Source: CAZBYL01 sp964522805
GTDB lineage: Bacteria > Synergistota > Synergistia > Synergistales > Synergistaceae
Length of the DNA stretch: 6,215 bases
Reading direction: 5' to 3'
NCBI GenBank assembly: GCA_964522805.1
Contig: CAZFWP010000101.1
Coordinates: 1-6,215, forward strand
Below are positions 1-6,141 of the stretch, piece by piece. The notes under the pieces are model-generated. The model was not told the origin of the DNA. It did no database searches and saw nothing but the letters and a program-made list of their open reading frames with translations. Each line of letters begins with the position of its first letter. Within the stretch, counting starts at the first letter, position 1. The translations under genes and the position numbers were made by a program.

Positions 1-110
1 CCCTCTGAAATCTGCCATTCGATAAGATCTGCGTAAGTTTTGAAATCTGTGGATCCGTCGCTTAAAAATGGGGTAACAAGCGCCACCCCGCAACCGGTGA
101 ATATTGCCAT
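1..110 (-). CDS. dapA: 4-hydroxy-tetrahydrodipicolinate synthase, N-terminal part (runs off the left edge)
   Basis: The enzyme condenses pyruvate with aspartate semialdehyde, the first committed step toward diaminopimelate and lysine, in the cytoplasm. Only the first 36 codons are in the window, read from the ATG at 110-108. The peptide begins MAIFTGCGVALVTPF and continues with SDGSTDF and LIEWQI, which matches the conserved start of the DapA TIM barrel (FTGxGVALVTPF, then a D-G-x-hydrophobic-D/N turn, then L-I-E-x-Q). The start is supported by a perfect AGGAGG at 124-119, eight bases before the ATG. The active-site residues (the Thr-Thr pair, Tyr and Schiff-base Lys) lie beyond the edge, so activity cannot be judged. 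A Cys sits where Ser or Ala is common in the FTGxG motif, probably neutrally. A lysine riboswitch directly upstream independently supports the identification. The neighbouring helicase gene is divergent and unrelated. Confidence 0.93.
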   Translation of the reverse strand, partial: MAIFTGCGVALVTPFLSDGSTDFKTYADLIEWQISE

Positions 111-118
111 TTTTTTAT

Positions 119-124
119 CCTCCT
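119..124 (-). promoter_or_regulatory. Ribosome binding site of dapA
   Basis: On the minus strand this reads AGGAGG, a full match to the anti-SD core, with eight bases (ATAAAAAA) before the ATG at 110. It lies nine bases after the 3' arm of a 10-bp hairpin (188-197 with 134-143), so folding of that hairpin could hinder ribosome loading. Confidence 0.9.
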
Positions 125-133
125 AGTGTTCGA

Positions 134-210
134 CTTTTACTTGATATTGGCAATAAAAAAATCACATCCATCGACGCAACAAAAAAACAAGTAAAAGCTG
201 CAATCGATAG
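134..210 (-). promoter_or_regulatory. Putative expression platform of the lysine riboswitch: competing stems before the dapA SD
   Basis: In the dapA transcript two mutually exclusive folds are visible. Stem B pairs CTTTTACTTG (197-188) with CAAGTAAAAG (143-134), a perfect 10-bp inverted repeat with a 44-base loop. Stem A pairs CTATCGATTGCAGC (210-197) with GTTGCGTCGATGG (180-168), about 12 pairs including two G-U, with a small internal loop. Stem A uses the 3' strand of riboswitch helix P1 (210-206), so it cannot coexist with the ligand-bound aptamer, and it would form a knot with stem B. The transcript also has two U7 tracts, at 187-181 and 161-155. The second starts six bases after stem A. 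The stems are seen by hand pairing; which one is the OFF state, and whether control is by termination or translation, is inference. Confidence 0.5.
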
Positions 211-368
211 CGCCTCTGCCGATGCCGCAAGCAGGAGTCCGAAATATCTTATATTCCGGCCCAGGTGCCTTCCATGTCTGGTCAGCCCTTCGGTGATTTC
301 TCCTTTCCGTAACTTCGCCGGCCACCGCCTCCGCCACGTACTTTTAGGAACCACGCCTCTATCAACTT
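201..368 (-). promoter_or_regulatory. Lysine riboswitch (L-box) aptamer controlling dapA
   Basis: The minus-strand leader carries the conserved L-box elements in order. GATAGAGGCG at the 5' side (363-354) is followed by an AAAAGTA segment matching the usual AAGAGTA. Next come GGAAAGGAGA and then CACCGAAG (consensus GAAAGG followed by CGCCGAAG), a CCAG/CTGGGCC helix like the CTGGxCCG segment, and finally AGAGGCGCTATC (consensus GGAGGGCTATC). Helix P1 closes with GATAG (363-359) pairing CTATC (210-206), and can extend to about nine pairs with G-U pairs on the outer side. Length and position, between a consensus promoter and dapA, fit the family. Lysine binding normally lowers expression of lysine biosynthesis or transport genes. 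Boundaries are approximate, and the P2/P4/P5 loops were not folded computationally. Confidence 0.88.
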
Positions 369-376
369 GACAGGTC

Positions 377-404
377 ATTATAAAGAAACTTTCGCCGTTG
401 TCAA
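377..404 (-). promoter_or_regulatory. Consensus sigma-A/sigma-70 promoter of dapA
   Basis: The minus strand shows a perfect -35 box TTGACA (404-399), a 16-base spacer, and a perfect -10 box TATAAT (382-377). Transcription would start near 370, right where the riboswitch helix P1 begins. Both hexamers match consensus exactly, so basal initiation should be strong, with control left to the riboswitch. Confidence 0.9.
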
Positions 405-405
405 T

Positions 406-415
406 ATGTATACAT
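406..415. repeat. 10-bp palindrome ATGTATACAT abutting the dapA -35 box
   Basis: ATGTATACAT is a perfect self-complementary decamer lying one base upstream of the -35 TTGACA of the dapA promoter. TGTATACA-type dyads are common half-site arrangements for GntR-like and other helix-turn-helix regulators, so it could be an operator. A chance AT-rich palindrome is also possible. Confidence 0.35.
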
Positions 416-650
416 CAAAATCAGTAAAAATCACTCATGGGATTCTATCGCAAAAGGAGGAGCGTCAGAATCGACGGATCTATATATACAAGCTATTTCA
501 TCAACGCGACTAAAGCACGGACACAAATACATCAATAATATCACAGGCACTTTGTGCACTCTCATTCCTTGATTCAGTGCTTTAATGATGCTAGACTTCA
601 TATACATATTCATCTCCAATGCTTCGACACATTATTAATTTGGGGTACTG

Positions 651-673
651 ATTGGTTAAAAATTAACGGCAAT
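651..673. repeat. Imperfect dyad ATTG-GTTAA-AAA-TTAAC-GG-CAAT
   Basis: GTTAA (655-659) and TTAAC (663-667) form a perfect inverted repeat around AAA. Flanking ATTG (651-654) and CAAT (670-673) extend the symmetry if the GG bulge is ignored. This could be an operator or a small hairpin. It is AT-rich and lacks a U-tract, so it is a poor terminator. Confidence 0.35.
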
Positions 674-678
674 GGTAA

Positions 679-688
679 TTGTGCACAA
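679..688. repeat. 10-bp palindrome TTGTGCACAA
   Basis: TTGTGCACAA is perfectly self-complementary and lies six bases after the imperfect dyad at 651-673. It sits about 220 bp before the helicase start, compatible with a regulator site in the divergent spacer, but there is no evidence of the regulator. Confidence 0.35.
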
Positions 689-862
689 CGCTGCCATTTT
701 CAAAACCGGTGCCATGCAACCTAAAACCATGTAAAATTTGCAGAACAATGTGATCGATTATATGAGCACTGTTCCAATTAGCGCATAAACATCGACTGGT
801 TGTGGAGTGGCGCGTAACTTGCCATATAACATACGGACATAAATCCACTAAATATCTTCACC

Positions 863-882
863 TTTATTCCGGTTTATTCCGG
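863..882 (+). repeat. Perfect tandem duplication of TTTATTCCGG just before the helicase SD
   Basis: TTTATTCCGG occurs twice head to tail (863-872 and 873-882). The period equals about one helical turn, and the repeat ends 12 bases before the SD. Such spacing suits two protomers of a DNA-binding protein on one face of the helix, or a 5' UTR element. Slippage duplication is the null explanation. Confidence 0.55.
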
Positions 883-893
883 CTCTAAACAAT

Positions 894-898
894 GGAGG
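894..898 (+). promoter_or_regulatory. Ribosome binding site that decides the helicase start
   Basis: GGAGG at 894-898 (in the context TGGAGGTC) lies eight bases before the ATG at 907. The longer in-frame ATG at 892 overlaps this SD and has no SD of its own: the bases before it are TATTCCGGCTCTAAACA. The start at 907 is therefore preferred. Confidence 0.88.
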
Positions 899-906
899 TC
901 GTAATT

Positions 907-3900
907 ATGGATAACATTTTTGACTTTGCAAAAGCAACGATACATGACTATCTTGATTACTCACGCTCCTTCAGCCTGATAAAAAGCCAAGACATCAGAA
1001 ACAGGCTGGAAACATACTATGACAGCGGGCAAATACAGGCGGAGGGTGAATTCTGCCCGGAACCTCTGATACAAATAAATCCTCATTATGTTACAGAAAC
1101 CACTGTCCCCAAACTCGTAAGCGATGGACTTCTTCACCCAAAATGCATGGACATCTTCAAGCTCAGCAGTTCGCCGATGAAGCTGTATTCCCATCAAAGC
1201 ACAGCAATCAGCGTGGCGAGAGACAACAGAGACTACGTCGTAACAACAGGCACTGGCTCAGGCAAATCGCTCTCCTTCTTTATTCCGATTGTCGACAGGA
1301 TCTTAAAGGAAAAAGAAACGGACCATACGCCTCGTACCCGTGCGGTCATAATTTATCCAATGAACGCGTTGGCAAACAGCCAATTTACAGAACTTGAAAA
1401 ATTCAGCAGAAATTCTTCGGGAGCCTTTACCTTCAGCATATATACAGGGCAGGAAAATGAGAGCCTGCGTAGAAAAGTGGCTGAAAATCCTCCTGATATC
1501 CTTCTTACAAATTTTATGATGATGGAACTGCTGCTCACCAGACATAATGAGAATGACAGCAGGGTAATCGACCACTGCACCGGACTTGAATTTCTTGTTC
1601 TGGATGAATTACACACCTATCGAGGCAGACAGGGTGCTGATGTTGCAATGCTTATAAGGCGCCTTCGCGAACGTCTGGGCACAAAAAAACTTGTCTGCAT
1701 CGGAACCTCTGCAACTATGTCAAATATAGGTACTGCGGAGCATCGTGACTCTTCTGTTGCAGAGGTGGCGCAACTGCTCTTTGGCTCAAATGCCAGGCCG
1801 CAGATAATTACAGAGAGGCTGCAGCGTGTGACAAATCCAGCCCTTTCTATAGATGATGTTCAGTCAAAACTGCCGGCGGAGATTGAAAGATATGCCGAGG
1901 GAAAGGCAGCCCTGAAATCAATTGAGGAGTTCAGAAATGATCCTTTAGCTGTCTGGACTGAGTTGACTTTAGGCATAGACAACAGTGGCGAGCCAAAACG
2001 AGCAAAACCTGTGACGCTAAGCAAGGCGGCTGAAAAGCTGGTTAAATATCTTCCTGAAATTCCTATTGAAGAGGCTCGTACTGCGCTGTCAAACTTTCTC
2101 ATAGCTACATATTGTCTTACAGATGAAGGAGGCGCCAGACCGTTTGCCTTTAAACTTCATCAGTTTATAGGTGCGCCCGGCAAGCTCTACACATCGCTTG
2201 AGCCGGAGGGAAAGAGAGTCATCACTCTTATGGCGCAAAACTTCGCGCCGGGACGCGTGGAGGAAGGTATAAGACTATACCCGACATATTTTTGCCGTGA
2301 CTGCGGCCGTGAGTATATGCCGGTTTGGTATCTTAAAGAGAAAGATTGCTATGTACCAAGAGATATAGACGATTCTCTGAATACAGACGAAGCTGAAATA
2401 GAAAGTGGCTTTCTCACGCCGGTTGATGACCATGAAAATAAAAAAACACCGGGCGATATACCGGATGTTGTGCCGGCTTTCTGGCTTGACCCTGGTGCAG
2501 AGTCTGTTCCTCTTGTGCTCAAAGCAATTAAGCGCGACTACCGGAAGAAAATACCGAGGCTTGTTCTGGTTGCGCCCAACGGTAAAAACGGAGGGGCTGA
2601 CGCGGGGCGATATTGGTTTATAAGAGGCAAATTCCGCTATTGTACCGACTGCGGTGTGGAGGCAGAAGCGCGTGGCAGAGACATAAACAGACTTGCAGGC
2701 CTGACCGGGGAGGGGCGCTCCTCGGCAACGACAATGATATCCTTGTCGCTGCTCAGAAAACTTTATAAATCACCTCCGCGTGAAGGAGAAAAAGAAACCC
2801 GCAAAATACTGGGCTTTATCGACAACAGACAAGATGCTGCGCTGCAGTCCGGACATTTTAACGACTTTATCTTTTTATTGACACTTCGAACCGCAATCCT
2901 TGAGGCTGTCAGAAAGCAAGGCGGAAAGACAGAGCTGACGGACCTTCCCGTTTTAATGGCAGAGGCACTGCATTTCAACGGAGAAGAGCCATCTTCTGAG
3001 AGAGAATATATGAAGCAGCCGGCGATAAGTTCGCTGGTTAGAAGCAAGGCACTCATGGCGCTGAGAGAAGTGCTTGGCTTCAGAGCTCTTCGTGATATAA
3101 GGCGAGGCTGGCGCTTCAACAATCCCAACCTTGAAAAACTGCAACTACTGAAAATCGATTTTATGGATATAAACGGTTTTGCATCATGTGAGCAAGCATT
3201 CAAGCAAAGCAGTGAACTGCGGAAGCTGTCTCCGCAAAGCAGAGAGAGGCTTGCAAGCTTAATACTTACAGACCTTGCTCAAAGTATGTGCATAAATTCC
3301 CGCTACTTCAGAATAGAAGAGCAGGAAAAAATCCGCAATGCAGCTCAGAGCCAGCTGCGTGAGCCGTGGGCCTTTGACGATGACGATTTCTATCAGGCTA
3401 GGCGACTGCAAATAGGCACAAAAAAAGTTGCAAAAGACCCTGGCATAATAAGCTGCGGATCTGCTTCACGATTTCTGAAACAACTTAAAAGAAAGATGCT
3501 CGAAAGTGGCGATATAGAGCTTGTGAACCTCTATAACTCTCTGGATTCAAGCGGTTGGCAGGCGCTCATATCAGCCTTTTGCGACGCTGCCGCAGAATAT
3601 GGGCTGATGACAAAAACACCGGGCAACGAAACAGCCTTTTATCAAATCAAAGATACTGTACTTCTGTGGCATCTGGTTGAGGATCACGACAAAACAAAAG
3701 TTAACCAATACTTCTATGATCTTTACAGGGAACTTGCGGCAGATATGAATAACGGCAAAATGGATGTCTTTCGTTTGGAATCACGCGAGCACACCGCTCA
3801 GATCGGCGCAGATGAACGCAAAACTATTGAAAAGCAATTTCGTTATGATGAAAATGACCGCATTGAGCTTCAAACTCTGTTTACAAGTATGCCTAAAAGA

Positions 3901-6141
3901 CTTCCGCTGCTCTACTGTTCTCCGACAATGGAATTGGGCGTGGATATAGCATCTTTGAATGTCGTCTATATGCGCAATGTGCCTCCGACTCCGGCAAACT
4001 ATGCTCAAAGAAGCGGCCGGGCTGGAAGGTCGGGGCAGCCGGCGCTTGTAGTCTGCTATTGTGCCGCACAGAGCCCTCATGACAGATGGTTCTTCAACCA
4101 CAAAGAAGAAATGGTCCAAGGACAGGTCAGTCCTCCGAATATTGACCTGCTGAACGAAGAACTCGTAATAAGCCACCTTCACGCAATATGGTTGGGCGAA
4201 ATAAATTACGATATACCCTCAAAAATAAGCGAGGTGCTGGACATACAAAATCCAGCAATGCCACTGTCTTCCGAGCTGCAATCTGCAATCTGTGACAGTG
4301 CTGCGAACGAAAGAGCTACTGCGCTTGCTGTCACACACCTCCGGATGATTAAGGCAAAAGGAGAGCGCCCTGAATGGCTTACAGATGGCTTTGCCCGACA
4401 GGTGACAGCAGAGGCTCCCCGCAGGTTTGACGAAGCCTTTAATCGCTGGCGTGCACTGTATAACTCTACGCAGGAGCAGATACGACGCGCCAATGAAATA
4501 ACCGGTGCTCAGGGCGGAGATCAGGGAAAAAAGAAAGACGCTCAGCGCAGATCTGCAGAAGCACTTAAACAACAGAGAGTGCTTGAAGGCACAGGAGGAG
4601 AGATAAACTCAGATTTCAATACCTATCGTTATCTGGCAAATCAGGGCTTTCTTCCCGGATACAACTTCCCTAGGCTCCCTCTTATGGCATGGATACCCGG
4701 AGCAGACGCAGAAGATATTAACGGCAGAATGCTCACAAGGCAAAGATTCCTCGCAATCTCGGAATTTGGGCCACGCAGCCTTATATATCACAGAGGCAAG
4801 ACCTTCAGAGTCATTCGGGCTAAAATCGAGAAGGCTACAGGGCAAATAAGCGCAGCCGAACAGCTCCCAGTAGAAACAATAAAAATATGTGAGAAATGTG
4901 GCTGTGGGGTAATAGAATCGACAGGCACCCAGGGAATGACAACGAACCTCTGCCCGAACTGCGGTGCAAAGCTGGCAGACAGCGGTCGCATAGAAAACCT
5001 GTACAGAATCGAAGCTGTAGAAACACAGCCTGTGGAACGTATAAGCATCAACGATGAAGAGCGTCAGAGACAGGGCTTTGAGATACAAACAACATATCAG
5101 TTTCTCCCGGGACGAAAGGGCATCGCTAAAACTGTAAAAACGTTGACAGCATTAGATGGCAGGGAACTGTTGGACCTTACTTATTCACCGTCCGCTCGAA
5201 TCTGGAAAATAAACAAAGGCTGGCGCAGACGCCAGAAAGATTCCGGAAATGGTTTTTGGATAAATCCAATGAGCGGATACTGGGTCAAAGACAACAGTTC
5301 AGACAGAGATGACGACAAAAAGACCCAGGAAGACGAGGCTGCCACAAAATATCCACAGCAAAGGGTAGTACCATATGTAGAAGATCGCCGAAATGTGATG
5401 ATACTGACGCCCAAAGATACCTTTGAAACAGAAGACATGGCGACAATCCTTGCCGCGCTGTGCCGCAGTATTGAGACAATCTTTGAAATAGAAGAATCAG
5501 AACTTGGTGCAGAATCACTGCCTGACAGGACAGACAGAAAAACAATCCTTCTATATGAAGCTTCAGAAGGAGGGGCCGGAGTGCTGTCCAGAATCATAGC
5601 CGAACCTCAGATTCTTCGTACTGTGGCCCAAAAAGCACTCGAAATAATGCACTATAATTACAATGATGGAGACAGCCCGCAAAAGTTGCTCGATGAATAT
5701 GGCGCGAGGCTTAAAGAAGGTGTGGCTCTGTGTGAAACAGGCTGTTATAACTGCCTTCTCTCCTACTACAATCAGCCGGACCACGAATTTATCGACAGAC
5801 GCAGACCGACGGTGTTGAAATTTCTCACAGAGCTTGCACAGAGTACGGAAAAACAAAGAGAGCAAGAGGAGACACCGGACGGAGCACTTGCGGAATGGCT
5901 TTGCGAGCTTGACAGGCTTGGTCTTCGCCATCCTGATAAACTGAGAATAAATAAAGCAGGAATCACGGCGGACGCCCTGTATCAGGACAAATGCACGCTG
6001 GTAATTCTCGGAAAAGCGGAAGATTCTGTCCGTAAGTCAGCGGAATTAATGGGCTATTCGGTGTTAGAATTTGCTGATAAAAGAGTATGGGCTCAGGTTT
6101 TCGAGGAATACCGACAAATATTTGAGAAAAGGGGCGGCTAA
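907..6141 (+). CDS. Giant superfamily 2 DEAD/DEAH-type helicase with C-terminal DUF1998 (MrfA/Hrq1-like) domain; probable phage-defence helicase
   Basis: Predicted cytoplasmic ATP-dependent nucleic-acid translocase of 1744 residues; no signal peptide or membrane segment is visible. Numbering is from ATG 907. RecA-like domain 1 has a Q-motif-like YSHQ (Q97), Walker A TTGTGSGKS (113-121, K120), motif Ia YPMNALANSQ (150-159), TNFMMME (201-207), motif II DELH (233-236) followed by HTYRGRQGADV, and motif III TSAT (267-270). Domain 2 has FIDNRQDAALQSGHF (637-651), SPTMELGVDI (1005-1014) and motif VI QRSGRAGRSG (1034-1043). Insertions of about 365 and 355 residues split these blocks. Cys pairs 463/466 and 579/582 probably form one zinc site, and 1328/1331 with 1349/1352 another. 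A basic linker lies near 1205-1225, before GFLPGYNFPRLPL. DUF1998 contains YEASEGGAGVL (1550-1560) and C1609, C1613, C1616 with H1626. All catalytic helicase motifs look intact. The DELH-TYRG signature links it to the MrfA/YprA-Hrq1 branch; size and fusion link it to DrmA/DrmB- or DruE-like defence helicases. The next gene starts right after the stop. Helicase and DUF1998 are firm; the defence role is inferred. Confidence 0.95.
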   Translation: MDNIFDFAKATIHDYLDYSRSFSLIKSQDIRNRLETYYDSGQIQAEGEFCPEPLIQINPHYVTETTVPKLVSDGLLHPKCMDIFKLSSSPMKLYSHQSTAISVARDNRDYVVTTGTGSGKSLSFFIPIVDRILKEKETDHTPRTRAVIIYPMNALANSQFTELEKFSRNSSGAFTFSIYTGQENESLRRKVAENPPDILLTNFMMMELLLTRHNENDSRVIDHCTGLEFLVLDELHTYRGRQGADVAMLIRRLRERLGTKKLVCIGTSATMSNIGTAEHRDSSVAEVAQLLFGSNARPQIITERLQRVTNPALSIDDVQSKLPAEIERYAEGKAALKSIEEFRNDPLAVWTELTLGIDNSGEPKRAKPVTLSKAAEKLVKYLPEIPIEEARTALSNFLIATYCLTDEGGARPFAFKLHQFIGAPGKLYTSLEPEGKRVITLMAQNFAPGRVEEGIRLYPTYFCRDCGREYMPVWYLKEKDCYVPRDIDDSLNTDEAEIESGFLTPVDDHENKKTPGDIPDVVPAFWLDPGAESVPLVLKAIKRDYRKKIPRLVLVAPNGKNGGADAGRYWFIRGKFRYCTDCGVEAEARGRDINRLAGLTGEGRSSATTMISLSLLRKLYKSPPREGEKETRKILGFIDNRQDAALQSGHFNDFIFLLTLRTAILEAVRKQGGKTELTDLPVLMAEALHFNGEEPSSEREYMKQPAISSLVRSKALMALREVLGFRALRDIRRGWRFNNPNLEKLQLLKIDFMDINGFASCEQAFKQSSELRKLSPQSRERLASLILTDLAQSMCINSRYFRIEEQEKIRNAAQSQLREPWAFDDDDFYQARRLQIGTKKVAKDPGIISCGSASRFLKQLKRKMLESGDIELVNLYNSLDSSGWQALISAFCDAAAEYGLMTKTPGNETAFYQIKDTVLLWHLVEDHDKTKVNQYFYDLYRELAADMNNGKMDVFRLESREHTAQIGADERKTIEKQFRYDENDRIELQTLFTSMPKRLPLLYCSPTMELGVDIASLNVVYMRNVPPTPANYAQRSGRAGRSGQPALVVCYCAAQSPHDRWFFNHKEEMVQGQVSPPNIDLLNEELVISHLHAIWLGEINYDIPSKISEVLDIQNPAMPLSSELQSAICDSAANERATALAVTHLRMIKAKGERPEWLTDGFARQVTAEAPRRFDEAFNRWRALYNSTQEQIRRANEITGAQGGDQGKKKDAQRRSAEALKQQRVLEGTGGEINSDFNTYRYLANQGFLPGYNFPRLPLMAWIPGADAEDINGRMLTRQRFLAISEFGPRSLIYHRGKTFRVIRAKIEKATGQISAAEQLPVETIKICEKCGCGVIESTGTQGMTTNLCPNCGAKLADSGRIENLYRIEAVETQPVERISINDEERQRQGFEIQTTYQFLPGRKGIAKTVKTLTALDGRELLDLTYSPSARIWKINKGWRRRQKDSGNGFWINPMSGYWVKDNSSDRDDDKKTQEDEAATKYPQQRVVPYVEDRRNVMILTPKDTFETEDMATILAALCRSIETIFEIEESELGAESLPDRTDRKTILLYEASEGGAGVLSRIIAEPQILRTVAQKALEIMHYNYNDGDSPQKLLDEYGARLKEGVALCETGCYNCLLSYYNQPDHEFIDRRRPTVLKFLTELAQSTEKQREQEETPDGALAEWLCELDRLGLRHPDKLRINKAGITADALYQDKCTLVILGKAEDSVRKSAELMGYSVLEFADKRVWAQVFEEYRQIFEKRGG
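5971..6138 (+). other. C-terminal segment resembling a degenerate restriction-endonuclease-like domain of the helicase
   Basis: The last 55 or so residues (about 1687-1742 of the 907 numbering) read as strand-strand-helix-strand. ADALYQDKCTLVILGK is followed by a helix and then MGYSVLEF and a final helix. From memory, relatives often end in a PDF-x-Y...VAVFVDG...LGYRVVVIR pattern of the PD-(D/E)XK/Vsr-like type. Here D1689 matches the first Asp and K1703 survives nearby, but the second acidic position appears to be Leu or Gly (VILGK). If the alignment is right, the fold is kept and cleavage activity lost. This is inference from a pattern, not from a computed alignment. Confidence 0.35.

Larger units (their letters stand above)
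421..890. other. Divergent intergenic spacer with no convincing gene
   Basis: About 470 bases separate the dapA promoter from the helicase gene. All six frames are broken by frequent stops, and the longest open stretches (about 60 codons, minus strand) resemble no family I recognise. I see no tRNA, no rRNA and no strong intrinsic terminator. What is visible: an SD-like AAAGGAGG at 453-460 with no start codon behind it, a GCAC-TTT-GTGC mini-hairpin near 547-557, dyads at 651-688, and a tandem 10-mer at 863-882. A helicase promoter must lie here. The best -10-like box is TATAAC at 825-830, with a poor TTGTGG at 800-805 and a 19-base spacer, so the assignment is weak. The stretch could equally be an island boundary or gene debris. 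Confidence 0.6.

Noticed and set aside
155..210. Stem A plus U7 (161-155) as a classical intrinsic terminator
   Set aside because: Six non-U bases separate stem and tract, the loop is 16 bases, and termination by this stem would be relieved rather than promoted by lysine, opposite to the normal logic of dapA control.
104..378. Open frames on both strands across the dapA leader
   Set aside because: They overlap the lysine riboswitch and the dapA start; the structured RNA explains the sequence better than a protein.
453..460. Strong SD-like AAAGGAGG on the plus strand
   Set aside because: No ATG, GTG or TTG follows at a usable distance, so it does not mark a gene as it stands.
431..619. Minus-strand open frame of about 60 codons with TTG start, or ATG 607 preceded by GGAG at 617-614
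   Set aside because: The SD is only four bases, the composition (clustered Met, Cys, hydrophobics) matches no family I know, and it sits in a spacer with no other sign of coding. It remains a remote small-peptide possibility.
800..830. TTGTGG-19-TATAAC as the helicase promoter
   Set aside because: The -35 match is poor and the spacer is too long; kept only as the best weak candidate inside the spacer description.
663..848. Minus-strand open frame of 61 codons in the spacer
   Set aside because: No SD at its start, residue composition rich in His/Cys/Trp as expected of antisense noise, and no recognised motif.
2763..3203. Long antisense open frames inside the helicase gene, for example 2763-3203, 4609-5088 and 5181-5597
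   Set aside because: They are shadows of a continuous, motif-rich plus-strand gene, with Ser/Leu/Cys-rich antisense composition and no recognisable domains.
907..6141. Reading the large gene as a simple MrfA/YprA DNA-repair helicase
   Set aside because: The motif II region and DUF1998 agree with that branch, but the protein is more than twice the usual length (about 750 residues) and carries extra insertions, a second zinc cluster and a tail domain.
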